A DNA stretch of 6,749 bases, taken from contig SKWC01000272.1 in assembly GCA_007129145.1 (NCBI GenBank), positions 1 to 6,749 on the forward strand. Reading direction: 5' to 3'. Origin of the DNA: Rubritepida sp. (lineage in GTDB: Bacteria > Pseudomonadota > Alphaproteobacteria > Acetobacterales > Acetobacteraceae). The notes beneath the pieces are model-generated. The model was not told the origin of the DNA and ran no database searches. It worked only from the letters and a program-made list of their open reading frames with translations. Made by a program: the position numbers and the translations under genes. Position 1 is the first letter of the stretch; every line of letters begins with the position of its first letter. Shown piece by piece: positions 1 to 5,785 of the stretch.

Positions 1-531
1 GAAGCCGTAGCGCGCGGCGGCGGCGCGGGAGGGCGCGTTCAGCGCGTTGCACTTCCAGGTGAGGCGCCGGTAGCCCAGGTCGTCCATGACATGGCGCATC
101 AGCAGGAACACCGCCTCGGTGGCGGCGCGGCTGCGCTGCATGCGCGGGCTGAACCAGATGTTGCCGATCTCGATATGGGCGTGGGCGGGGTGGATCTCCA
201 TCAGCGTCAGCCAGCCATCCACCGTGCCGGACCGGTGCGGGCGCACGGCGAAGGCCATGGGATCGTGGGTGGCGGCGAAGCCCGCGACGAAGCCGCGCAT
301 GGCGTCGGCGTCCTTGAAGGGGCCATAGCCCATATAGGCCCAGGAGGCGCCGGAGGGGTCCGCCTGCGCGGCCGTCCAGAGGTCGGCGGCGTGGCGCAGA
401 TGCAGCGGCTCGAGGTCCACGCTGCGCCCCTTGTGCGGGATGCGCGCGGGCAGCGGGCGCGGCGTTGGGTCCACCCGGGGGCCGACCGGCGGGTCGGTGT
501 CGGGATCGCGGGGCGGGATGTGTTCGGCCAT
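1..531 (-). CDS. GNAT-family N-acetyltransferase (RimJ/RimL-like), C-terminus cut by window edge
   Basis: The minus strand is open from ATG 531 to the window edge, giving 177 residues without a stop. Residues 1-35 are a Pro/Arg/Asp-rich, probably disordered leader. A GNAT-like fold follows: a beta-strand region near 93-112 (MAFAVRP, GWLTLMEIHP), the segment IEIGNIWFSPRMQRSRAATE at 120-139, where the acetyl-CoA pyrophosphate loop and following helix of this fold lie, and the family-typical stretch WKCNALNAPSRAAAARYGF at 159-177. This resembles the roughly 200-230-residue Acetyltransf_3 group, so about 30-50 residues are probably missing. The classical Q/RxxGxG/A loop reads Q132-R-S-R-A-A, with Arg at the usual Gly. 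The start is supported by AAGGA six bases upstream; the other nearby ATG, at 538, is out of frame. It is transcribed divergently from fpr. Such enzymes acetylate amino groups of proteins or small molecules, but the substrate cannot be told from sequence. Confidence 0.85.
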   Translation of the reverse strand, partial: MAEHIPPRDPDTDPPVGPRVDPTPRPLPARIPHKGRSVDLEPLHLRHAADLWTAAQADPSGASWAYMGYGPFKDADAMRGFVAGFAATHDPMAFAVRPHRSGTVDGWLTLMEIHPAHAHIEIGNIWFSPRMQRSRAATEAVFLLMRHVMDDLGYRRLTWKCNALNAPSRAAAARYGF

Positions 532-539
532 GCGCCATC

Positions 540-650
540 CTTGCGGAAGGGCTTGCGCGCGCGCAAGGCGGCCATGCGCGCGACGCCCGATGCTTGCGCC
601 TCGGCGCCCGCCGCCCCACAAACCCGGCAGAAGAGTGACCGGACCGCAAG
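540..650. promoter_or_regulatory. Divergent intergenic region with 16-bp palindrome and repeated CTTGCG hexamer; possible operator
   Basis: This region separates the divergent acetyltransferase and fpr starts. Positions 552-567 form a perfect palindrome, CTTGCGCG/CGCGCAAG. The same hexamer recurs as CTTGCG at 540-545 and 593-598 and inverted as CGCAAG at 645-650, so five half-sites lie within 111 bases. The outermost two may partly reflect translation signals: the 540-545 copy read on the minus strand overlaps the acetyltransferase AAGGA, and the 645-650 copy abuts the fpr ATG. No convincing -35/-10 pair was found in either direction. A regulator-binding site is an inference, and a GC-rich region can form such palindromes by chance. 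Confidence 0.3.
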
Positions 651-1466
651 ATGAACGACAGCGCCCCCGCCGCTACCCCCACCCTCGCCGCGCCCAAGGG
701 CTATTTCCTGGAGCACGCGACCTGGGTGCACCACTGGACCGACCGGCTGTTCTCCTTCCGCTGCACCCGGAACCCGAGCTTCCGCTTCACCTCGGGCCAG
801 TTCGCCATGATCGGGCTTGTGGTGGAGGGCAAGCCGCTGGTGCGCGCCTATTCCATGGTCAGCCCCGCCTGGGAGGAGCAGCTGGAGTTCCTGTCCATCA
901 AGGTGCCCGACGGGCCGCTGACCTCGCGGCTGCAGCACCTGGCCGTGGGCGATGCGGTGCTGATCGGCCAGAAGCCGGTGGGCACGCTGGTACCGGAGAA
1001 CCTGCTGCCCGGGCGCAACCTCTGGCTGCTAGCCACCGGCACGGGCCTCGCGCCCTTCATGTCGCTGATCCGCGACCCCGATATCTACGACCGCTACGAC
1101 CGCATCATCCTGGCCCACACCACGCGCCAGGTCCGGGAGCTGGCCTATCGCGACTACATCGCCCGGGAACTGCCCGACCATGAGCTGCTGGGCGAGATGG
1201 TGCGCGCGAAGCTGACCTACCTGCCGGCCGTGACGCGCGAGCCCTTCCCCCTGCGCGGGCGCATCACCACCCGCCTCGAGACCGGCGCGGCCGAGCGCGA
1301 GGCAGGGGTCGCGGCCCTCGACCCCGCGCATGACCGCGTGATGATCTGCGGCAGCGAGGCGATGAACGCCGACTGCAAGACACTGCTGGAGGCGCGCGGC
1401 TTCACCGAGGGCAACAACGCCGAACCCGGCACCTATGTGGTGGAGAAGGCCTTCGTCACGAAATGA
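651..1466 (+). CDS. fpr: Ferredoxin/flavodoxin--NADP+ reductase
   Basis: This 271-residue flavoenzyme transfers electrons between NADP(H) and ferredoxin or flavodoxin in the cytoplasm; the bacterial forms are linked to oxidative-stress defence and iron-sulfur or heme metabolism. The N-terminal FAD-binding beta-barrel covers about residues 15-115, with the FAD-contacting motif RAYSMVSP at 65-72. The NADP-binding domain begins with ATGTGLAPF at 128-136, has a CGSEAM motif near 233-238, and ends in YVVEKAFVTK. A VEKAF-type tail is characteristic of alphaproteobacterial and Azotobacter-type (subclass I bacterial) enzymes; E. coli Fpr ends differently. The length matches the family (about 257-275). 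The first 14 residues are Ala/Pro-rich and poorly conserved in kind. The ribosome-binding site is weak (GGA at 641-643), so the exact start is somewhat uncertain, but no better in-frame ATG lies nearby before the conserved region. It is followed after 51 bases by otsB on the same strand. Confidence 0.96.
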   Translation: MNDSAPAATPTLAAPKGYFLEHATWVHHWTDRLFSFRCTRNPSFRFTSGQFAMIGLVVEGKPLVRAYSMVSPAWEEQLEFLSIKVPDGPLTSRLQHLAVGDAVLIGQKPVGTLVPENLLPGRNLWLLATGTGLAPFMSLIRDPDIYDRYDRIILAHTTRQVRELAYRDYIARELPDHELLGEMVRAKLTYLPAVTREPFPLRGRITTRLETGAAEREAGVAALDPAHDRVMICGSEAMNADCKTLLEARGFTEGNNAEPGTYVVEKAFVTK

Positions 1467-1474
1467 TCGCGCAG

Positions 1475-1496
1475 GCCGCGGCGTTGCCGCCGCGGC
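1475..1496 (+). terminator. GC-rich hairpin just after fpr, possible weak terminator
   Basis: GCCGCGGCG (1475-1483) pairs perfectly with CGCCGCGGC (1488-1496) around a TTGC tetraloop, starting eight bases after the fpr stop. The following bases (GAAATGCGGTAGTTTGG) contain no run of T, so it does not meet the usual Rho-independent pattern. It may be a weak terminator, a 3'-end stabilising hairpin, or an attenuator in front of otsB, whose start lies 22 bases further on. Confidence 0.4.
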
Positions 1497-1517
1497 GAAA
1501 TGCGGTAGTTTGGAACC

Positions 1518-2273
1518 ATGACGAAGCCGATGAGCCCCAAGCGGGCCTTGCCCGGCCCGCGTGACGTTCTCTCTCGCGCCGCTCTACTGCTCGACCTGGA
1601 CGGCACATTGCTCGACATCGCGCCGACGCCGGATGCGGTGGTGCTGGAGCCCGCGACGGCGCGGCACCTGGCACTGCTGCACAAGGGCCTGGATGGCGCG
1701 CTGGCCGTGGTCAGCGGGCGGCGCCTGGACGACATAGACCGCATCCTGGCACCGCTGCGCCTGCCCGCCGCGGTCGAGCACGGCGCGCTGCTGCGCCTGC
1801 ACCCCGATGAGGAAGCCCGCCGCGGCCCGCTGCCCGAGCCCCTGCCCGCCTGGCGCGATCGCGCCCAGGATTTCGTGGACGCCCGCCCGGGCATGCTGTT
1901 TGAACCGAAGACGGTGGGCTTCGTGCTGCACTTCCGCCGCGCCCCCGAGCATGGCGAGGAGGCCCGCGCCTTCATGGAAAGCCTCGCGGGCGAAAACCCG
2001 GCCTTCGAGGTGCTGCAGGCCTCCATGGCCTGGGAGATGCGGCCGCGCGGCGTGGACAAGGGCGTGGGCGTACGCGCCCTGATGGCCGAGCCCCCCTTCG
2101 CCGGCCGCATGCCGGTCTTCATCGGCGATGACGACACCGACAAGGACGGCATCGCGGCGGCCGAGGCGCTGGGCGGCATGGGCTTCCTGGTGCCCGACGC
2201 CTTCGGCGGCCCCGCCGAGGTGCGGGCCTGGCTGGCCTCGCTGGCGGAGGGGCTGGAACGGGGGGCCGGCTGA
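1518..2273 (+). CDS. otsB: Trehalose-6-phosphate phosphatase
   Basis: This 251-residue HAD-superfamily phosphatase catalyses the second step of the OtsA-OtsB route, releasing phosphate from trehalose-6-phosphate to give trehalose. All four HAD motifs are visible: motif I LLLDLDGTLLD with the nucleophile D26 and acid/base D28; motif II VVSGRR with S66; motif III Lys K181 in RPRGVDKG; and motif IV GDDDTDKDG at 203-211, which binds magnesium. The segment between about 95 and 175, including FEPKTVGFVLHFRR, corresponds to the mobile substrate-specificity cap of this family. Length is normal (E. coli OtsB is about 266). The start is at ATG 1518, preceded by GGAA only a few bases away; a second in-frame ATG at 1530 would still leave motif I intact. 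Its TGA overlaps the ATG of the next gene by one base (TGATG), which suggests translational coupling. It is the first gene of the three-gene trehalose cluster. Confidence 0.96.
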   Translation: MTKPMSPKRALPGPRDVLSRAALLLDLDGTLLDIAPTPDAVVLEPATARHLALLHKGLDGALAVVSGRRLDDIDRILAPLRLPAAVEHGALLRLHPDEEARRGPLPEPLPAWRDRAQDFVDARPGMLFEPKTVGFVLHFRRAPEHGEEARAFMESLAGENPAFEVLQASMAWEMRPRGVDKGVGVRALMAEPPFAGRMPVFIGDDDTDKDGIAAAEALGGMGFLVPDAFGGPAEVRAWLASLAEGLERGAG

Positions 2274-4066
2274 TGCGCCAGCCGCTCGACCTCGCGCCGC
2301 TGGGCAACGGCAATGTCTCGGCGCTGGTCACGCCCGTGGGCGCAGTCACCTGGATGTGCTGGCCGCGCATGGATGGCGACCCGGTGTTCTGCGCCCTGCT
2401 GGACGGCCATGAGCCCGAGGGCGGCTTCACCGACGTGGTGCTGACCCGCCGCGTGCAGAGCCACCAGGCCTACCGGCGCAACACCGCCGTGCTGGAGACG
2501 GTGCTGACCGACAGCGAGGGCAATTCGCTGCGCATCACCGACCACATGCCGCGGCTGCGCCGCTTCGGGCGCATGTTCCGCCCGCCCATGCTGGTGCGCC
2601 GCATCGAGCCGCTGCACGGCCGCCCGCGCATCCGCATCCGCATCCGCCCGCGCTTCGCCTGGGGCGCGGAGACGCCGCGCGTGCTGTCCGGCTCGAACCA
2701 CCTGAGCTTCTCGGGCGCGGGCGGGGCGATGCGCGTGACCACCGACGCGCCGCTCGGCTTCCTGGTGGGCGAGACGGAATTCGCCCTGGACCACCCGATG
2801 GCGCTGATCTTCAGCCAGGACGAAACGGTGAATGGCAGCGTCGTGCGCCTGGCGCGCGAGTTCGAGGAGGAGACCACCGACTACTGGCAGAACTGGGTGC
2901 GCGGCCTGGCGCTGCCCTATGAATGGCAGCATGCGGTGATCCGCGCCGCCATCACGCTGAAGCTCTGCGCGCTGGAGGATACCGGCGGCATCGTCGCCGC
3001 CTTCACCACCTCCATCCCCGAGGCGCCGCACACGGAGCGCAACTGGGACTACCGCTTCTGCTGGCTGCGCGACGCCTATTTCACGGTGATGGCGCTGAAC
3101 CGCATGGGTGCGACGCGCACCATGGAGCACTACATCGCCTACATCACCTCGGCGGTGCTGGAGCAGCCCGGGCCGCTGCGGCCGGTCTATCCGCTGGTGC
3201 CCAACGAACCCATCCACGAGTGGAAGGCGGAGGCGCTGGCCGGCTTCCTGGGCCATGGGCCGGTGCGCGTGGGCAACGCCGCGGCGCTGCAGGTGCAGAA
3301 CGACGTCTGGGGCGCGGCGGTGATGGCGGCGGCGATGATGTTCTTCGACGAACGCCTGCCCCAGCCCGGCGACGAGGCGCTGTATCGCCGGCTGGTGCCG
3401 CTGGGCGAAGCCGCGGAGGCCGCGGCGCTGACCCCCGATGCCGGCATCTGGGAATATCGCGGCAAGGCACGCATCCACACCTTCTCGGCCGCGATGTGCT
3501 GGGCGGCGGTGGACCGGCTGGGCCGGATCGCGCGGCGGCTTGGCCTCGCGGACGAGGCCGCGGACTGGCACCGCCGCGCCGACACCCTGCGCGAGGCCAT
3601 ACTGGAGGGCGCCTGGAACGCCGAGCGCGGCAGCCTGCAGGAGGTTTTCGGCGGCGAGGGGCTGGACGCGGCGCTGCTGCTGCTTCCCGAGATCGGCCTA
3701 CTGCCACCCTCGGACCCGCGCTTCGTCGCGACCGTCGAGGCGATCGAGCGCGACCTGATGCGCGACGGGCTGCTGCTGCGCTACAGCGAGGCCGACGACT
3801 TCGGCGTGCCGGAGACCGCCTTCCTGGTGTGCTCCTTCTGGCTGGTGGATGCCCTGGAGGCGATCGGACGCGAGGCCGACGCCCGCGCGCTGTTCGAGCG
3901 CATCCTGGCGCTGCGCAACCATGTCGGCCTGCTGGCCGAGGATGTGGACCCGCGCGACGGCACGCTGTGGGGGAACTTTCCCCAGAGCTATTCCCAGGTG
4001 GGTCTGATACTGTCAGCCATGCGGCTCTCTCGGAGCTGGGAGGAGGGGTTTTGGCGCGGCTGGTGA
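2273..4066 (+). CDS. Glycoside hydrolase family 15 protein (trehalase/glucoamylase-like)
   Basis: This 597-residue protein has the two-part architecture of bacterial GH15 enzymes. An N-terminal beta-sandwich of about 1-215 opens with the family-typical LGNGNVSALVTPVGAVTW and PRMDGDPVFCALLDG; a C-terminal alpha/alpha-barrel covers about 225-585. Barrel signatures are NWDYRFCWLRDA at 257-268, PDAGIWEYRG with E394 as the likely general acid, HTFSAAMCWAAVDR, and LLAEDVDP with E556 as the likely general base, followed by GNFPQSYSQVG at 567-577. GH15 members invert alpha-glucosidic bonds. Characterised relatives act on trehalose (mycobacterial-type trehalases) or on malto-oligosaccharides and glycogen-like chains, and the sequence alone does not decide between them. 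No signal peptide or membrane segment is seen, so it is probably cytoplasmic. It starts at ATG 2273 inside the otsB stop, and its last codons carry the ribosome-binding site and TTG start of otsA (16-base overlap). Its position between otsB and otsA favours a role in trehalose turnover. Confidence 0.93.
   Translation: MRQPLDLAPLGNGNVSALVTPVGAVTWMCWPRMDGDPVFCALLDGHEPEGGFTDVVLTRRVQSHQAYRRNTAVLETVLTDSEGNSLRITDHMPRLRRFGRMFRPPMLVRRIEPLHGRPRIRIRIRPRFAWGAETPRVLSGSNHLSFSGAGGAMRVTTDAPLGFLVGETEFALDHPMALIFSQDETVNGSVVRLAREFEEETTDYWQNWVRGLALPYEWQHAVIRAAITLKLCALEDTGGIVAAFTTSIPEAPHTERNWDYRFCWLRDAYFTVMALNRMGATRTMEHYIAYITSAVLEQPGPLRPVYPLVPNEPIHEWKAEALAGFLGHGPVRVGNAAALQVQNDVWGAAVMAAAMMFFDERLPQPGDEALYRRLVPLGEAAEAAALTPDAGIWEYRGKARIHTFSAAMCWAAVDRLGRIARRLGLADEAADWHRRADTLREAILEGAWNAERGSLQEVFGGEGLDAALLLLPEIGLLPPSDPRFVATVEAIERDLMRDGLLLRYSEADDFGVPETAFLVCSFWLVDALEAIGREADARALFERILALRNHVGLLAEDVDPRDGTLWGNFPQSYSQVGLILSAMRLSRSWEEGFWRGW
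2627..2644 (+). repeat. Three tandem CGCATC hexamers inside the GH15 gene
   Basis: CGCATC occurs three times in direct tandem and encodes alternating Arg-Ile (RIRIRIR) in the N-terminal beta-sandwich. The alternating polar/hydrophobic pattern fits a beta strand, so protein constraint may explain it. It keeps the frame open, and a gain or loss of a unit would also stay in frame. Confidence 0.6.
4041..4053 (+). promoter_or_regulatory. Ribosome-binding site and TTG start that define otsA
   Basis: AGGAGG (4041-4046) within a longer purine run lies four bases before TTG 4051; the overlapping GGGAGG register gives seven bases. No ATG occurs in this frame near the conserved N-terminus, and the next candidate, GTG 4063, is too far from the site and falls inside the conserved LVIVSNR strand. 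Counting from TTG 4051 places Y76, W85, D130 and H154 at the same numbers as the E. coli OtsA active-site residues, which strongly supports this start. The whole site is embedded in the final codons of the upstream GH15 gene. Confidence 0.85.
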
Positions 4067-5382
4067 TCGTTTCGAACCGCGTGCCTCCGCTGCGCAGCAC
4101 CTCGGCCGTCGCCGGCGGCCTGGCGGTCGCGCTCGAGGAGGCGGTGCGCCGCACCGAGATGCTGTGGTTCGGCTGGTCGGGCGACATCTCGGACAGCAGG
4201 GAACTCAAGACCGCGAGCATGAAGCTGCGCAGCCAGGCGCTGATCGACCTGACCGAGGAGGAGCACCGCCTCTATTACGGCGGCTTCTGCAACGGCACGC
4301 TGTGGCCGCTGCTGCACTACCGCTTCGGCCTGGCCGAGTTTCGCCGCGAGGAGGAGGAGGCCTGGCGCGCGGTGAACGAACGCTTCGCCGAGGCGCTGTG
4401 GCCGCTGCTGCGCGAGGATGACGTCATCTGGGTGCATGACCTCCACCTGTTCCCGCTGGGGGCGATGCTGCGCGCGCGCGGGGCGCGCCAGAAGATCGGC
4501 TTCTTCCTGCATGTCCCCTTCCCGCCGCCGGCGCTGTTCGCGGCCCTGCCGCGCAGCGAGGCGCTGCTGCGCGACATGGCGGGCTTCGACCTGATCGGCA
4601 TGCAGACCGAGGAGGACGCGGCGCATCTGCGCGATGCAATGGCGCTGGTGGGTGTGGATCGCCCCGTGCACGCCTATCCCGTGGGCATCGACGCCGAGGC
4701 CTTCGCGCGTGCCGCCGCCAAGGCGGTGCGCCGGCGCGACGTGCTGCGCTTCGAGGAAAGCCTGATGGGGCGCAAGCTCATCCTGGGCGTGGACCGGCTG
4801 GACTACACCAAGGGCCTGCCGCAGCGGCTGGAAGGCTATGGCGACCTGCTGGCCCGCTTCCCCGAGCACCGCGCCAAGGTCACCTTCCTGCAGGCGGCGC
4901 CGCTCTCGCGCTCGGATGTGAAACACTACAAGCTGCTGCGCCGCCAGCTGGACGAGTTGGTGGGCCGCATCAACGGCGAATACGCGGATGTGGACTGGGT
5001 GCCGCTGCGCTGGACCACGCGGCCCATCCAGCGCAGCGTGCTGGCCGGCTTCCTGCGCATCGCCCGCGTCGGGCTGGTCACGCCGCTGCGCGACGGGATG
5101 AACCTGGTGGCCAAGGAATTCATCTCTGCCCAGTCCGAGGAGGATCCGGGCGTGCTGGTCCTGTCGCGCTTCGCCGGCGCGGCGGGCGAGTTGAAGGGCG
5201 CGCTGATCGTGAACCCGAACGACCCCGACGAGATCGCCGAGGCACTGGACGAGGCGCTGACCATGGGGCTGGCGGAACGCCGCCGGCGCTGGCAGCGGGA
5301 TTTCGAGACTCTGCGCGCGGCCGGCGCCAGCCAATGGTCGCGCGACTTCCTGCGCGACCTGGGCGAAACCGCCGCGCGCTAG
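4051..5382 (+). CDS. otsA: Trehalose-6-phosphate synthase (GT20)
   Basis: This 443-residue cytoplasmic glycosyltransferase of family GT20 (GT-B fold) transfers glucose from a nucleotide sugar, usually UDP-glucose, to glucose-6-phosphate. The N-terminal domain shows VSNRV with R10, the AGGLAVAL loop with G22/G23, W42, YYGGFCNGTLWPLLHY with Y76 and W85, WVHDLHL with D130, and FFLHVPFPP with H154. The C-terminal donor domain has GVDRLDYTKGL with R249 and K254 (R262/K267 in E. coli) and LRDGMNLVAKEF with D348 and E356 (D361/E369), followed by the region VLSRFAGAAGEL. All known substrate-binding residues I can place are present, so it should be active. It is slightly shorter than E. coli OtsA (474), with the reduction between residues 154 and 249. 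The TTG start gives a 16-base overlap with the GH15 gene. It ends the trehalose cluster, with a hairpin over its stop codon. Confidence 0.96.
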   Translation: MARLVIVSNRVPPLRSTSAVAGGLAVALEEAVRRTEMLWFGWSGDISDSRELKTASMKLRSQALIDLTEEEHRLYYGGFCNGTLWPLLHYRFGLAEFRREEEEAWRAVNERFAEALWPLLREDDVIWVHDLHLFPLGAMLRARGARQKIGFFLHVPFPPPALFAALPRSEALLRDMAGFDLIGMQTEEDAAHLRDAMALVGVDRPVHAYPVGIDAEAFARAAAKAVRRRDVLRFEESLMGRKLILGVDRLDYTKGLPQRLEGYGDLLARFPEHRAKVTFLQAAPLSRSDVKHYKLLRRQLDELVGRINGEYADVDWVPLRWTTRPIQRSVLAGFLRIARVGLVTPLRDGMNLVAKEFISAQSEEDPGVLVLSRFAGAAGELKGALIVNPNDPDEIAEALDEALTMGLAERRRRWQRDFETLRAAGASQWSRDFLRDLGETAAR

Positions 5383-5394
5383 ATGCGCGCGGCG
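5370..5394 (+). terminator. Ten-base-pair GC hairpin spanning the otsA stop codon
   Basis: CGCCGCGCGC (5370-5379) pairs perfectly with GCGCGCGGCG (5385-5394) around the five-base loop TAGAT, which contains the otsA TAG stop. The stem is very stable, but no T-tract follows, so it is not a canonical intrinsic terminator. It sits between the trehalose cluster and the ATP synthase promoter candidate, where a transcript end would be expected. A chance product of the Ala-Arg codons at the end of otsA is possible. Confidence 0.45.
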
Positions 5395-5403
5395 CCACTC
5401 GCC

Positions 5404-5432
5404 TTGACAGCATTGCTGCGCCGCCATAAGCC
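5404..5432 (+). promoter_or_regulatory. Promoter-like element upstream of the F0 ATP synthase operon
   Basis: TTGACA at 5404-5409 is a perfect sigma-70 -35 hexamer, rare in this GC-rich sequence. A 17-base spacer leads to TAAGCC (5427-5432), a weak -10; CATAAG two bases earlier is an alternative. It lies in the only gap between otsA and atpI, about 37-60 bases ahead of the GTG start, and would give a short leader. The position is right for the operon promoter; the -10 is the uncertain part. Confidence 0.5.
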
Positions 5433-5468
5433 ACCCTCGCCTTCCGGCGGGAAACCCAGGAGGGAGCC

Positions 5469-5768
5469 GTGCAGGACGATCGGGACGCTTTCGCTAAGCG
5501 TCTGGCCGAAGCCCGGGCCCGCAGTGGCCTGGACAAGCCGGACAAGGCGGGTGGCAAGCCCGGCCCGTCTCCATGGGGGTTCGGCATGCGGGCCGGGCTG
5601 GAGGTCGTCTCCGCGCTGATCGTCGGCGTGGCGATCGGCTTCGGTCTCGACCGCTGGCTGGGCACCTGGCCCTGGCTCTTCCTGTTGTTCTTCGTCGTGG
5701 GGGCCGCCGCGGGGATCATGAACGTGTACAGGCTGTTCACTCCCCGGACGGGCGTACGCAGGGACTAG
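5469..5768 (+). CDS. atpI: AtpI-family ATP synthase accessory protein (F0 subunit I)
   Basis: This 99-residue protein has a charged, Lys/Asp/Pro-rich N-terminal tail of about 40 residues and then two membrane segments, roughly 42-62 (LEVVSALIVGVAIGFGLD) and 68-90 (PWLFLLFFVVGAAAGIMNVY), joined by the short DRWLGTW loop. This helical hairpin, including GFGLDRWLG and the AAGIMNVYR end, is typical of the AtpI group encoded ahead of atpB in alphaproteobacteria. The family is thought to help assemble the c-ring or to assist magnesium supply, and is not a stoichiometric subunit. The start is GTG 5469, with a strong AGGAGG five bases before it. The next gene, atpB, follows after 17 bases. The symbol rests on position and topology, because sequence conservation in this family is low. 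Confidence 0.88.
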   Translation: MQDDRDAFAKRLAEARARSGLDKPDKAGGKPGPSPWGFGMRAGLEVVSALIVGVAIGFGLDRWLGTWPWLFLLFFVVGAAAGIMNVYRLFTPRTGVRRD

Positions 5769-5785
5769 GCCAGGAGAGGTGCCCG

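Noticed and set aside
91..654. Plus-strand open frame of 187 codons opposite the acetyltransferase
   Set aside because: No domain is recognisable, and the minus strand carries clear GNAT segments with a positioned ribosome-binding site.
1433..3571. Minus-strand open frame of 712 codons opposite otsB and GH15
   Set aside because: The translation is low-complexity (rich in His, Arg, Gln, Ala and Pro), has no recognisable domain, and lies opposite two genes with full catalytic motifs. Long antisense frames are expected with strong G/C third-position bias.
2923..4050. Open frame in the otsA reading frame extending upstream of otsA, overlapping GH15
   Set aside because: The part before TTG 4051 is Gly/Ala/Arg-rich shadow translation of the GH15 gene. 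OtsA homology begins at 4051, and active-site numbering matches E. coli from there, so this is not a fusion.
3988..5427. Minus-strand open frame of 479 codons opposite otsA
   Set aside because: Its composition is His/Gln/Arg/Ala-rich with no motif, while the plus strand encodes a complete OtsA.
5438..5449. Small CGCC-TTCC-GGCG hairpin in the atpI leader
   Set aside because: Only four base pairs, expected by chance at this GC content; no riboswitch or leader-peptide structure around it.
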